A DNA stretch of 63,430 nt. Origin: a bacterium (GTDB taxonomy: Bacteria; Krumholzibacteriota; Krumholzibacteriia; LZORAL124-64-63). Shown here one piece after another: positions 37,440-45,653 of this stretch. The DNA lies in assembly GCA_020440705.1 (NCBI GenBank), contig JAGRNP010000007.1:1-63430 (forward strand), written 5' to 3'. The position numbers were made by a program, and so were the translations under genes. The notes below the pieces were generated by a model that saw nothing but the letters and a program-made list of their open reading frames with translations, ran no database searches and was not told the DNA's origin. Positions within the stretch are counted from its first letter, which is position 1; every line of letters begins with the position of its first letter.

Positions 37440-37549
37440 CAATGATGTCCGCCACCCTGCGCTCACGGTGGCGGACCTCACCTGTCCGGCCGCGGAACGG
37501 CAGCGCCCGTCGTCCCGTCGGTGCGGGCGGACCGCAGGGGGGAGATGCC

Positions 37550-40500
37550 ATGTCCGGCCGCCATTCCATCGCATTCCTGTCGCTGTCCTGTCTTCTGGTT
37601 GCCGCCGGCGCCCTGGCGGCGCCCGTCACGCCCCGCTTCCTCGGCGGCGCCGAGATCGTCGTCGGCGGTCCGGTCACGCCGGAGAAAGCCGCCGGCGACA
37701 CGGTGCTGGTCATGGGGCCCACCGGGTCCGGCGCGCCGTACCTCGGAGATTTCGAGTCCGGCTGGAACGGCTGGACCTCCGTCGACAACACCGCCCCGAC
37801 GGAGAACCACTGGTACGTGAGCGACCACGGCCAGGCCGTGCCCGGCGAACTGGGGGCCTGGTGCGGCGAGTTGTCGTTCGCGTCGTGCACCGGCCTCGAT
37901 CCTGTCGGCGGCTACGGCAACAACTGGCACCAGATCCTGGCCTACCGGGTGAGCGTGGCCAATCCGGCCGTGGCGGCGACCGTGCGGCTGGAGGGCTACC
38001 TCGACCACGACGTCGAGCCGGGATACGACCTGATCAAGCTGCAGATGCTGGGCGGGAACGACGCCGTCTACACCACCGTGCGGCAGTGGACCGGCACGGC
38101 GAAGGTCGTGGTCTCGGACACGTTGACCTACCTGCCGGGCGAGTTCGCGGGCGGCACCGACGTCGCCATCGCCTTCACCATGACCTCCGACGGGGGCTGG
38201 TCCGACGAGGACTGCCAGTGGAACTCGGCGGCGGCGTGCCGCCTCGATGATCTCTCGGTGGTCGTCGAGCAGGCCGGCCAGCCCGACCTGAACAGCTTCA
38301 CCGACTTCCAGGACGGCACCTTCGGCGACTGGGCACCGGAGTTTCCGGTCGGCGTCGGCGACTTCGCCAAGCGGTGGTTCTTCCTGGAAGACCTGGACTA
38401 CTGCCGCTCCAACTACTCGGTCCAGGTGGCCTTCATCGACGACGGCCTCGTGGTGCCGGGCACGGGCGGCTCGTTCTGCATCAACTGGTGCTACGGCCCC
38501 GCGGGCTACATCGTCAACACCACCGGCGGCCTGGCCGGACCCGCGGCCCACCTCGACAACGCCGTGGTTTCGCCGGTGATGGCCTGGCCCGACGACGCGA
38601 AATCCGGCTTCACCCTGGCCTACGACGCCTACGAACACGAGGATCTCTCCTTCGATTCGCCCGGCATCTTCCACGTCTGGCGCGTCCGCTCGGCGGACAC
38701 CGACGGGTCGGCGGGCCACGGCGTGCAGGTGCTCGCGGACCAGCCCTGGGTCGACCTGAACTTCCTGATCATGCCTGACGGAGCCCGCTACCAGCGCTAC
38801 ACCTGGGATCTGACCTACGCCCTGGTGCCGGGCCGGGACGAGGTCCAGGTGCAGCTCGGGGCCATCGAGTACGGCTGGGCGTTCGGCTGGGTCGGCGACG
38901 ACGGCTATCCGGCGCCCTACTTCGACAACGTGCGCATCGGGGTCTATGCCCAGCAGGGTCCGGTGCTGCAGGCGAGCGAACAGGACCTGGCCCAGGACGG
39001 ATTTCCCGAGGCCGACCTGATCGACGCGGGCAACCTGGCGGGCATGCACGTCCGCTTCGACATGGCGCGGAACATCTCGCCGCAGGCCCACCTGCGCAAC
39101 GACCCGGGCGACTCGCTGCTGGTGACGGTGGCCCCGGCCCGCAGCGGCGCCGTGCTGGCCGGGGCGCCGACCCTGCACTACGTCATCGCCGCCAATCCGC
39201 TGTTCGATCCGTACCGCACCACCGCCACGTCCGGCGCGGTGGCCGGCGTCCCCGCCGACGGCCTGCCGCCGACGAGCGCCCAGCTCTGGGCCTTCGACCT
39301 GCCCGACACCGGCACGCTCTTCCCGGGCGACGTGATGCACTACTACTTCCGGGCCGCGGACGACGTCGGCGGCGACGTCCAGGCCGCGACCCTGCCCGCC
39401 GACCTGGCCGGCTTCGGCGTCTTCGGCGACGACCCGCTGGCCTGGGACACGCGCTTCGTGGTGCGGGCCCTGCCGTCGCTCCGCGTCGTCGGCGCCGGTG
39501 CGCTGGACCAGCCGGGCGTCCTGTTCTGGAACGACGTGGGCGCGCGCACCGGCCCGGAGGCCTGGGTCGAGACCCTCGCCCAGATGAACCTGGACTGCGG
39601 CGTCCACTACGACCTCTACCACACCAACGCGGCGAGCTCGAACGTGGGCAACGGCCTCGGCGGCCGCACGGCGGGGCCGTCCATCGCGGGCTACGACGTC
39701 ATCCTCTACACCTGCGGCGACCTCTTCGGCGAGGTCCTCGAGACGGGTGAACGCAACCCGGGCAGCGACATCCAGCTTCTGCGCACCTGGCTCGACGGCT
39801 TCACCAAGACGGTGCTGCCGCCGCCGGCCTGGGGCCTCTTCATGGCCGGCGACAACCTGGCCAGTTCGGTCGCCGCCAGCGGTCCGGACGGGGCGGCCTT
39901 CGTGTCCGACATCCTCGGCGTGAGCGTCGCGACGTCCGAGGTGCGGCCGTTCATCAACAACCAGGTCGTGCCCGAAGTCGTCCCGACGATCGGCAACCCC
40001 GTGATCCAGGGGCTCGACCGGTGGGTGGCCTACGGGGGCTGCCTGAACGTCAACACCTTCGACGCGGTGGTGGCCGACGCCGGCGCCGCGCGGCTGGCCG
40101 AGTTCACCGATCCGGCGGGCCAGCCGGGGGCGTACGGCTTCGCGGCGGCGAGCGAGAAGATTCTCGGCTCGCAGGTCTTCGCGATCTCGCTGCCCTACGA
40201 CCTGTCCTTCGTGTACACGGACCCGAACACCGTGAACCCCAACGGGGCCACCGACCGGCTGATGCTCATGCGGGACATCGGCTGGCGCCTGAACTTCTAC
40301 TTCGAGCCCGGCGACATCCCTGATGCCGCGGGCCGGGTCTTCGCCGTGGCGCCGTCGCCGAACCCGTTCAATCCGGCGACGAAGCTCAGCTACACGGTGC
40401 GCCATCCGGGCCGCCTCGTGATGAAGGTCTACGACATCCGCGGCCGGCTGGTGCGAACGCTCATCGACCGCCAGGTGGCCGAGGACGGCTTCGTCATGTG

Positions 40501-40606
40501 GGACGGCACCGACGGCGCCGGCGGCCAGGTGGCCTCGGGCGTGTACTTCGTCGAGGCGCGCATGGGGACCGAGGTGAAGATCAACAAGGTGGCGCTGGTG
40601 AAGTAG
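37550..40606 (+). CDS. Large secreted protein with FlgD-like C-terminal sorting domain
   Basis: A 1018-residue exported protein: signal peptide (SIAFLSLSCLLVAAGALAAP), repeated beta-sandwich-like modules with pairs of cysteines (residues ~60-250, 250-500), a middle Rossmann-like stretch (LRVVGAGALDQPGVLFWND), and a C-terminal ~80-residue FlgD-Ig-like domain (SPNPFNPATKLSYTV... MKVYDIRGRLVRTL ... SGVYFVEARMG). That last domain is typical of proteins secreted to the surface in FCB bacteria. GGGAG before ATG; strong terminator after the stop. Confidence 0.8.
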   Translation: MSGRHSIAFLSLSCLLVAAGALAAPVTPRFLGGAEIVVGGPVTPEKAAGDTVLVMGPTGSGAPYLGDFESGWNGWTSVDNTAPTENHWYVSDHGQAVPGELGAWCGELSFASCTGLDPVGGYGNNWHQILAYRVSVANPAVAATVRLEGYLDHDVEPGYDLIKLQMLGGNDAVYTTVRQWTGTAKVVVSDTLTYLPGEFAGGTDVAIAFTMTSDGGWSDEDCQWNSAAACRLDDLSVVVEQAGQPDLNSFTDFQDGTFGDWAPEFPVGVGDFAKRWFFLEDLDYCRSNYSVQVAFIDDGLVVPGTGGSFCINWCYGPAGYIVNTTGGLAGPAAHLDNAVVSPVMAWPDDAKSGFTLAYDAYEHEDLSFDSPGIFHVWRVRSADTDGSAGHGVQVLADQPWVDLNFLIMPDGARYQRYTWDLTYALVPGRDEVQVQLGAIEYGWAFGWVGDDGYPAPYFDNVRIGVYAQQGPVLQASEQDLAQDGFPEADLIDAGNLAGMHVRFDMARNISPQAHLRNDPGDSLLVTVAPARSGAVLAGAPTLHYVIAANPLFDPYRTTATSGAVAGVPADGLPPTSAQLWAFDLPDTGTLFPGDVMHYYFRAADDVGGDVQAATLPADLAGFGVFGDDPLAWDTRFVVRALPSLRVVGAGALDQPGVLFWNDVGARTGPEAWVETLAQMNLDCGVHYDLYHTNAASSNVGNGLGGRTAGPSIAGYDVILYTCGDLFGEVLETGERNPGSDIQLLRTWLDGFTKTVLPPPAWGLFMAGDNLASSVAASGPDGAAFVSDILGVSVATSEVRPFINNQVVPEVVPTIGNPVIQGLDRWVAYGGCLNVNTFDAVVADAGAARLAEFTDPAGQPGAYGFAAASEKILGSQVFAISLPYDLSFVYTDPNTVNPNGATDRLMLMRDIGWRLNFYFEPGDIPDAAGRVFAVAPSPNPFNPATKLSYTVRHPGRLVMKVYDIRGRLVRTLIDRQVAEDGFVMWDGTDGAGGQVASGVYFVEARMGTEVKINKVALVK

Positions 40607-40630
40607 CCGCTTGCCGACGCCGCTCCGAAC

Positions 40631-40662
40631 GAGCCCCCCTGGGTCGCGGCCCAGGGGGGCTC
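40631..40662. terminator. Strong bidirectional terminator
   Basis: A 13-bp stem GAGCCCCCCTGGG (40631-40643) / CCCAGGGGGGCTC (40650-40662) with a six-base loop, between the large secreted protein gene and the convergent selenoprotein candidate. Confidence 0.85.
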
Positions 40663-40710
40663 TTCTGCGCACGGGAGGTCGGGGGACGGGTGCGGTCGTC
40701 TTCCGGCGGC

Positions 40711-41055
40711 CTACCCGAAGACTTCGCCGTAGATCTCCTCGTTGAAGCCGACCAGCACCGTCTTGCCGCGCACCACCGTGGGCGCGCGCAGGTTGCCGGT
40801 GGTGCCGAGCATGGCGGCGAGCATCTCGGCTTCGTCGGGCCCGTCCTTCATGTCGAAGGTGGTGACCTGGCGGCCCTTCATGACGATCACCCGGCTGGCG
40901 CCCCTGATCAGCTCGCGGGCCTTCTCCTCGCCCAGCTTGCGGGCGGCGCTCGTCTCTTCCTTCACGTCGATCTCGGCTTTCGCAAGGAACCCCTGCGATC
41001 GGGTGCAGCTCGTTCACCCGTTGCGGTGGTAGTACCAGTCGGCGCGTTTGGCCAT
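40711..41055 (-). CDS. Candidate selenoprotein: ArsC/Spx-like thioredoxin-fold protein with U-x-x-C motif (Sec14)
   Basis: ATG at 41055 (AAGGAG nine bases upstream) opens MAKRADWYYHRNG, then TGA (41016-41014) in frame, then TSCTRSQGFLAKAEIDVKEE and 80 further residues with the cis-Pro region APTVVRGKTVLVGF. Reading TGA as Sec14 gives 114 residues with U-T-S-C exactly where ArsC, Spx and glutaredoxin proteins have their N-terminal C-x-x-C. ArsC-like proteins are a known Sec-containing family. A 7-bp stem with loop GTT lies 23 bases after TGA. Without read-through the active site would be lost and the remainder would need a GTG start with no site. Probably a cytosolic thiol/selenol oxidoreductase. 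Confidence 0.82.
40981..41016 (-). promoter_or_regulatory. Candidate SECIS element in the ArsC-like gene
   Basis: Minus strand: TGA, 16 bases, stem CGCAGGG (40997-40991), loop GTT (40990-40988), stem CCTTGCG (40987-40981), seven pairs with one G-U. The loop begins with G, 23 bases after TGA, within the bacterial SECIS range. Confidence 0.7.
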
Positions 41056-41177
41056 GTCGGTCGTCTCCTTGTTGGCGCGGGCGGCCCGCGTGCGGCGAGG
41101 TGTTGGAGGGGCCATCATAGCCGATCCCGGTGCCGACGCAACGGCGGGAAGCCGGGACCCGCCGTGGAAACGGGGAC

Positions 41178-41206
41178 GGGGCGGACTCCCGTGGGAGATC
41201 CGCCCC
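41178..41206 (-). terminator. Terminator downstream of the secreted protein at 41235
   Basis: GGGGCGGA/TCCGCCCC with an inner CTCCC/GGGAG stem, about 30 bases past the stop of the minus-strand gene. Confidence 0.65.
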
Positions 41207-41234
41207 GTCACGTGGGCATCCCGCCGGGCGGGAA

Positions 41235-41861
41235 CTACTCGAACAGCGCCTTCACGCCGCCCCAGGTCGTCGCCTCGACGGCCACGGTGCCCTCCTGCCA
41301 CAGCGCCACGTTGTCCACGCGGAGCTTGCAGTTCGAGCCGGTGGCGGCGCCGGTGGTGGCCGTCACCTGGAAGGTCAGGAAGTCGGTGGTCGGCGGGGCG
41401 ATGAACGAGCCGGTGTAGGCCACCCAGTCGTTCCACGGCCACAGCGGGCCCATCAGGCCGGAGCCGCCGACGATGCCGACGCCCTCGGCCTCGGCGAAGA
41501 TCTCCACGAAGACGACGCCGCCGACGTCGGCCTGGTCGAGCTTCAGGTCGAAGCTGTAGAAGACTTCGCCGCCGGTGGCCGAGCCGACCGGCGTGACCTG
41601 CTTGAGGCCGAGCCCGAGCGCCGCGGCCTGGTTGTCCAGGTAGGCGTGCTGGGTGCCGGGCTCGGAGGGACCGTTGTCGCCGGCGAGCACGGTGATCGTC
41701 GAGCTGGCGCTCAGGCCGAACGTTTCCCAGCCGGCGGTGTCGCCGCCCTCGAAGGTGCCGTTGACGAGAATGTTCTGGGCCGACGCGACGGTAGCAATGC
41801 CCGCGACGGCGAGCAGGGCGACGACGACGAGGGCGGGCGAGGTGCGTGCGCGAAGTTTCAT
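41235..41861 (-). CDS. Secreted carbohydrate-binding-like protein with WGxVKAL tail
   Basis: A 208-residue protein: signal peptide (LVVVALLAVAGIATVASA), then a jelly-roll-like domain (NILVNGTFEGGDTAGWETFG ... LRVDNVALWQEG) resembling CBM/PEP-CTERM-type secreted domains. The C terminus is TTWGGVKALFE, nearly the same tail as in the cupredoxin-like protein at 44005-44589, suggesting a shared anchoring or sorting signal. Divergent from the GH16 gene, so a role in glucan use or surface attachment is plausible. Confidence 0.7.
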   Translation of the reverse strand: MKLRARTSPALVVVALLAVAGIATVASAQNILVNGTFEGGDTAGWETFGLSASSTITVLAGDNGPSEPGTQHAYLDNQAAALGLGLKQVTPVGSATGGEVFYSFDLKLDQADVGGVVFVEIFAEAEGVGIVGGSGLMGPLWPWNDWVAYTGSFIAPPTTDFLTFQVTATTGAATGSNCKLRVDNVALWQEGTVAVEATTWGGVKALFE

Positions 41862-42164
41862 GGGCTCATCCCCTCAGAGAAGGTGAGTGGGCCGACCCGG
41901 AATCGGGCGGGCTCCAGGCCGAGACCGCCGCAGCGGCGGTCGGGTCGGGGCGAGTTCGGCCTTGTCCCGCTTATCCTACACTATGTACGACCCCCGAACA
42001 AAGAAATAATGTATTGTTGCATAAGTGTGCATATGGAACGATTTAGGTTGTCAGGCGAGCGAACAAAGTAGTAGGATCAGCAGGCCTGCAAATGGATGTC
42101 CTCCCGTCCGGGGCGGGCATCGCGTCCCGCCGGCCGCGTCCGGCATCGCCTCGGGAGCACCCCC
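41862..42164. promoter_or_regulatory. Divergent regulatory region between the secreted protein and GH16 genes
   Basis: No gene seen. AT-rich centre (about 41965-42075). It holds the minus-strand promoter at 41973-42001, a direct repeat TGCATA at 42018 and 42028 (10-base spacing) and a TAGGTTG box at 42044 that could be the GH16 -10. Confidence 0.5.
41973..42001 (-). promoter_or_regulatory. Promoter for the secreted protein at 41235
   Basis: Minus strand TTGTTC (42001-41996), 17 bases, TAGGAT (41978-41973). Confidence 0.55.
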
Positions 42165-43967
42165 ATGCGTTCATCCCTCCGCGCAGTCTTTGCCCTCTTC
42201 GCCGTCCTGGTCGTCGCCGGAACGGCCTCCGCCCAGGTCGGTGCCCTGATCTGGGAAGACGACTTCGACGACCTCGCCAACTGGATCGTCATCACCGGCA
42301 ACGGCAGCTGGGGCTGGGGCAACGGCGAGCTCGAGTACTACCACGAGGACAACGTGGCCATCGCCGACGTCGCGGGCGAGCCGGGAAACACGGCCCTGCG
42401 CCTGACCGCCAGACAGCAGAGCGGCGCGGGCATCGTCGACCAGTGGGGCAACCCGCTGCAGTACACGTCGGGCAAGGTCCTGTCGCGCTCGCTGGTGTCG
42501 GTCCGCTACGGCATGATCGAGACGCGCCTCAGGGCGCCGGACCTCGACCTGGGCGGCTGGCCCGCCGTGTGGATGCTCGGCACCGCCAACTACGCCTGGC
42601 CCCGCAGCGGCGAGATCGACATGATGGAGATGGGCGGCAAGCAGATCTACCGCGACCAGCACGACACCCACAACGGCGGCAACGGCCTGGACAACGCCAC
42701 GGTGAACCAGTCGGTGCAGGCCAACGCGCTCTTCTACTCGGACGCCGCCGTGAACCCGGGCAACCCCTCCGGCGCGGCCAGCCTCTCGTGGGATCCGGAC
42801 GACGTCTACGCGCGGCCCTACTTCAGCTACGACCCCGAACTGGCCGGCCGCTGGATCACCTACCGCCTCTATTGGGATGAGACGAGCCTGCGCTTCACCG
42901 TCGTCGACGACGGTGTCGAGCACGACCTCTTCGCCGAGCCCTTCACCATCGACGCCGAGTCGGACGAGTTCAACGCGCCGTTCTACTTCGTGGCCAACCT
43001 GGCCGTCGGCGGGGCCTTCACCGACGCCTACAACCTGGGCGATCCCGGCAGCGGCGCGCCCGTGAGCATGCCCTTCCCGGCCGAACTGGACATCGACTAC
43101 ATCCGCGTCTACGCCTGGAACGGCCAGGGCGAGGTGCACCTCGGTCCGCCCACCTTCCAGCAGGGCGTCTACGGCATCTTCACCGACGAGACGCCCACCA
43201 GCGGCCGGCTCGTGCCCGAGGAGACGGCCGAGATCTACGTGTGGGAGGGCACCCTCGCCGACGGCACCCTGGCGCCGTACGAGGGCGACAACGTGCTGAC
43301 CTGGCAGACGACGGGCCTGGGCTGGTTCGGCGCGGGCATCATGTCCATCCAGCCGCTCAATCTGTTCGACTTCCCGGACGGCCACCTCAAGTTCCGCATC
43401 CGGATCCCGGCCAACGTCACCTTCAAGGTGGGCATCATCGACGCCTGGGGGAACCAGAACTGGATCAGCTTCCCCGCCTTCCAGACGACCTACGGCCTCG
43501 TGCGCGACGGCCAGTGGGGCGAGGCGGCCATCCCCGTCCAGGACATCCGCGGCACGGCCATGGACCTGCGCATGCTGAGCTACCCGTTCGCGATCCTCGA
43601 GGAGAGCGGCACGGCGTGCGAATTCGCCATCGACGACATCCGCTGGGACGCCGGCGTGATCAGCGCGGTGGACGGCGCGGCGGCACCGGCGTCGCGGGTG
43701 CAGCTCCTGGCCAACGCCCCCAACCCGTTCAACGCCCTGACCGAACTGCGCTTCAGCCTGCCCCGGGCGGGGCGGTACGAGATCGCCATCCACGACGTGT
43801 CCGGGCGCCGCGTGCGCACCTTCACGGGCGTGGGCGAGGCGGGCCGCAACGCCGTCGCCTGGAACGGCCGCGACGAGGGCGGGGCCGAGGTGGCGTCGGG
43901 CGTATACTGGTACCGCGTGACGACCGCCGACGGCGAGGCGAGCGCCTCGATGGTGCTGGTGAAGTAG
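42165..43967 (+). CDS. Secreted GH16 family beta-glucanase with FlgD-like C-terminal domain
   Basis: A 600-residue exported glycoside hydrolase. Signal peptide (SLRAVFALFAVLVVAGTASAQ); GH16 catalytic domain at about residues 28-310 with the active-site motif PRSGEIDMMEMGG (Glu150 nucleophile, Asp152, Glu155 acid/base). Laminarinase- or lichenase-like enzymes have this motif. A second beta-rich module (~325-500) may bind carbohydrate, and a FlgD-like C-terminal domain (NPFNALTELRFSLP ... SGVYWYRVTT) probably directs surface export. ATG at 42165 after GGGAG. Confidence 0.9.
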   Translation: MRSSLRAVFALFAVLVVAGTASAQVGALIWEDDFDDLANWIVITGNGSWGWGNGELEYYHEDNVAIADVAGEPGNTALRLTARQQSGAGIVDQWGNPLQYTSGKVLSRSLVSVRYGMIETRLRAPDLDLGGWPAVWMLGTANYAWPRSGEIDMMEMGGKQIYRDQHDTHNGGNGLDNATVNQSVQANALFYSDAAVNPGNPSGAASLSWDPDDVYARPYFSYDPELAGRWITYRLYWDETSLRFTVVDDGVEHDLFAEPFTIDAESDEFNAPFYFVANLAVGGAFTDAYNLGDPGSGAPVSMPFPAELDIDYIRVYAWNGQGEVHLGPPTFQQGVYGIFTDETPTSGRLVPEETAEIYVWEGTLADGTLAPYEGDNVLTWQTTGLGWFGAGIMSIQPLNLFDFPDGHLKFRIRIPANVTFKVGIIDAWGNQNWISFPAFQTTYGLVRDGQWGEAAIPVQDIRGTAMDLRMLSYPFAILEESGTACEFAIDDIRWDAGVISAVDGAAAPASRVQLLANAPNPFNALTELRFSLPRAGRYEIAIHDVSGRRVRTFTGVGEAGRNAVAWNGRDEGGAEVASGVYWYRVTTADGEASASMVLVK

Positions 43968-43993
43968 GGGAGAGACACCGCACCGGAGGCCGG

Positions 43994-44022
43994 GCGGCCG
44001 GGCGTCAGCGACGTCCGGCCGC
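43994..44022. terminator. Hairpin between convergent GH16 and cupredoxin genes
   Basis: A 13-bp stem (GCGGCCGGGCGTC / GACGTCCGGCCGC with one G-T) and AGC loop. It overlaps the end of the minus-strand gene and lies 27 bases after the GH16 stop. No U-tract. Confidence 0.5.
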
Positions 44023-44589
44023 TTCCCTGTAGAGGGCCTTCACCGCGCCCCAGCTCCGGTGCGTGACCGCGACCCCGTCGGCGACCACCTCGAGGCGACC
44101 GGTCATGGTCACGTGGGCGGGCACGTCGCAGGTGTACCAGTACAGGCCCGCGTCGGCCGGCAGCGGGGTCCAGACGATGGCGTCGGTGGTGGGGGCCGGG
44201 TCGGCGGTGAAGTCGGCGAGCGGCCGCAGCCGGGCCGCGGCGATCACGGTCGTGTCGGCGGTGGCGCGGGTCCAGACGTCCCCGGCGCCGGCCACCGGCA
44301 GGGTGGCGCCGGCCATGATCAGCGGGTGCTTGGCGCTCACGCGGCGGAAGACGTAGGTCCGTCCGGCGTGGAGGATGAGCGTCGGGTTCCGGACGCCGGC
44401 GAAGAGGGAGCCGCCGTCGTTCCAGCCGAAGAGGTAGCCGGTGGAGCTGTCATTGTCGACGTTGAAGGTCGTGCCGGTGGTGAGCTCGTAGCGGCCCGGG
44501 CCGTGGACGATGGTCTCGGCCCGGGCGGGTGGGGCCAGCGCCGCCGCGAGAGCGAGCAGGGCGCCGAGGGCGACGGGGCGAACCGACAC
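44005..44589 (-). CDS. Secreted cupredoxin-like protein with WGxVKAL tail
   Basis: A 194-residue exported protein. GTG at 44589 has GGAGG seven bases upstream and opens a signal peptide ending PPARA. The fold looks like a cupredoxin: SAKHPLIM supplies a possible first His and YWYTCDVPAHVTMTGRLEVV the Cys-His-Met cluster (C-x4-H-x2-M, tighter than the usual C-x2-4-H-x4-M), so copper binding is likely but not certain. The C terminus HRSWGAVKALYREAAGRR shares its tail with the protein at 41235. Confidence 0.7.
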   Translation of the reverse strand: MSVRPVALGALLALAAALAPPARAETIVHGPGRYELTTGTTFNVDNDSSTGYLFGWNDGGSLFAGVRNPTLILHAGRTYVFRRVSAKHPLIMAGATLPVAGAGDVWTRATADTTVIAAARLRPLADFTADPAPTTDAIVWTPLPADAGLYWYTCDVPAHVTMTGRLEVVADGVAVTHRSWGAVKALYREAAGRR

Positions 44590-44679
44590 GGGCGAACCTC
44601 CGGGAGAAGGCAGCGGGCCGGCGCGGTGCCGGCCCGTCCCCATTCTACGCACGGACGGGAGGTTCGCCACCCGGGCGCG

Positions 44680-45624
44680 CTACTCCGCCCAGGGCACGCC
44701 CAGGTTCAGCCGCGCCAGCTTCCCCTCAAGCTCCTGCCGCTCGCGGTGGCGCAGGACCTGGCCGGACTTCCCGGTCTTCAGCCAGCCCGCCTCGCGCAGC
44801 AGCGCCGTGGCCTTCTCGCCGTCGCCGGCGCCGAGGGCCGCGATGACCTCGGTCTCCAGCCGCGAGAAGTGCAGGGCGCCGAGGCGGTAGTCGGTGAAGG
44901 CCTCCCACGTCTGCGGCACCCAGCGCGCGACGATCTCCCGGCCGATGACGTCGGCGTAGGAGCGGATCTCGAGCTGGGCGTGGGGGTCCATGCGCAGGGC
45001 CAGGAAGTGCAGCAGGTTGTGCAGGTCCATCTTCCAGTAGGCCTCGGTGTAGGTGCACAGGGGCAGGTCCTTGCGGGCCTGCTCGCGGGCGATGCCGAGC
45101 TCGAGGCGCTCGTCGTAGACGCGGCGCGCGGTCGCCTGGAAGTCGGCCTCGGCGGCGGTGAGCTCGGCGCCGCGCGCGGAGTCGAGGAAGCCGCTCGAGC
45201 CCTGCTTGTTGTCGCTGGACTGCAGGCGCCACTCGTCCGGCGCGGTCTTCTGGGTGCCTTCGATGGCGATCGAATACCGGGTGCTGGTTTCGTTCACCGA
45301 GGCCGTCCGGTGCCGGATCCACTGCCGCCACGCGTCCATGGGCACGCGCACGTGCAGCTTCAGCGAGCACATCTCGAAGGGCGTGGTGTGGCGGTGGCGC
45401 AGCAGGTAGCGGATCAGGCCGCGGTCGTCGCTGGTGGCCTTCGTGCCCGCGCCGTACGACACGCGCGCCGCCTGCACGATGGCCGCGTCGTCGCCCATGT
45501 AGTCGATCACGCGCACGTGACCGTCGTCGAGGACGGGGAAGGGGACGCCCAGGATCTCGTCCAGGTCGGGCACGCCGGGGCGGGCCAGTTTCTCGGCCTG
45601 CTGCGGGTTGGTCTGCTCGCTCAT
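44680..45624 (-). CDS. thyX: Flavin-dependent thymidylate synthase
   Basis: A 314-residue FAD enzyme making dTMP from dUMP with CH2-THF. The ThyX motif RHRTASVNETSTRYS (RHR-x7-S) is present, with HRHTTPFEMCSLKLHVRVP before it. ATG with GGAGG upstream. The hutU gene ends 29 bases before it, so the two may be cotranscribed although metabolically unrelated. Confidence 0.95.
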   Translation of the reverse strand: MSEQTNPQQAEKLARPGVPDLDEILGVPFPVLDDGHVRVIDYMGDDAAIVQAARVSYGAGTKATSDDRGLIRYLLRHRHTTPFEMCSLKLHVRVPMDAWRQWIRHRTASVNETSTRYSIAIEGTQKTAPDEWRLQSSDNKQGSSGFLDSARGAELTAAEADFQATARRVYDERLELGIAREQARKDLPLCTYTEAYWKMDLHNLLHFLALRMDPHAQLEIRSYADVIGREIVARWVPQTWEAFTDYRLGALHFSRLETEVIAALGAGDGEKATALLREAGWLKTGKSGQVLRHRERQELEGKLARLNLGVPWAE

Positions 45625-45653
45625 CGGTCCTCCGTGCGGGTCGGGAAGGTCGC

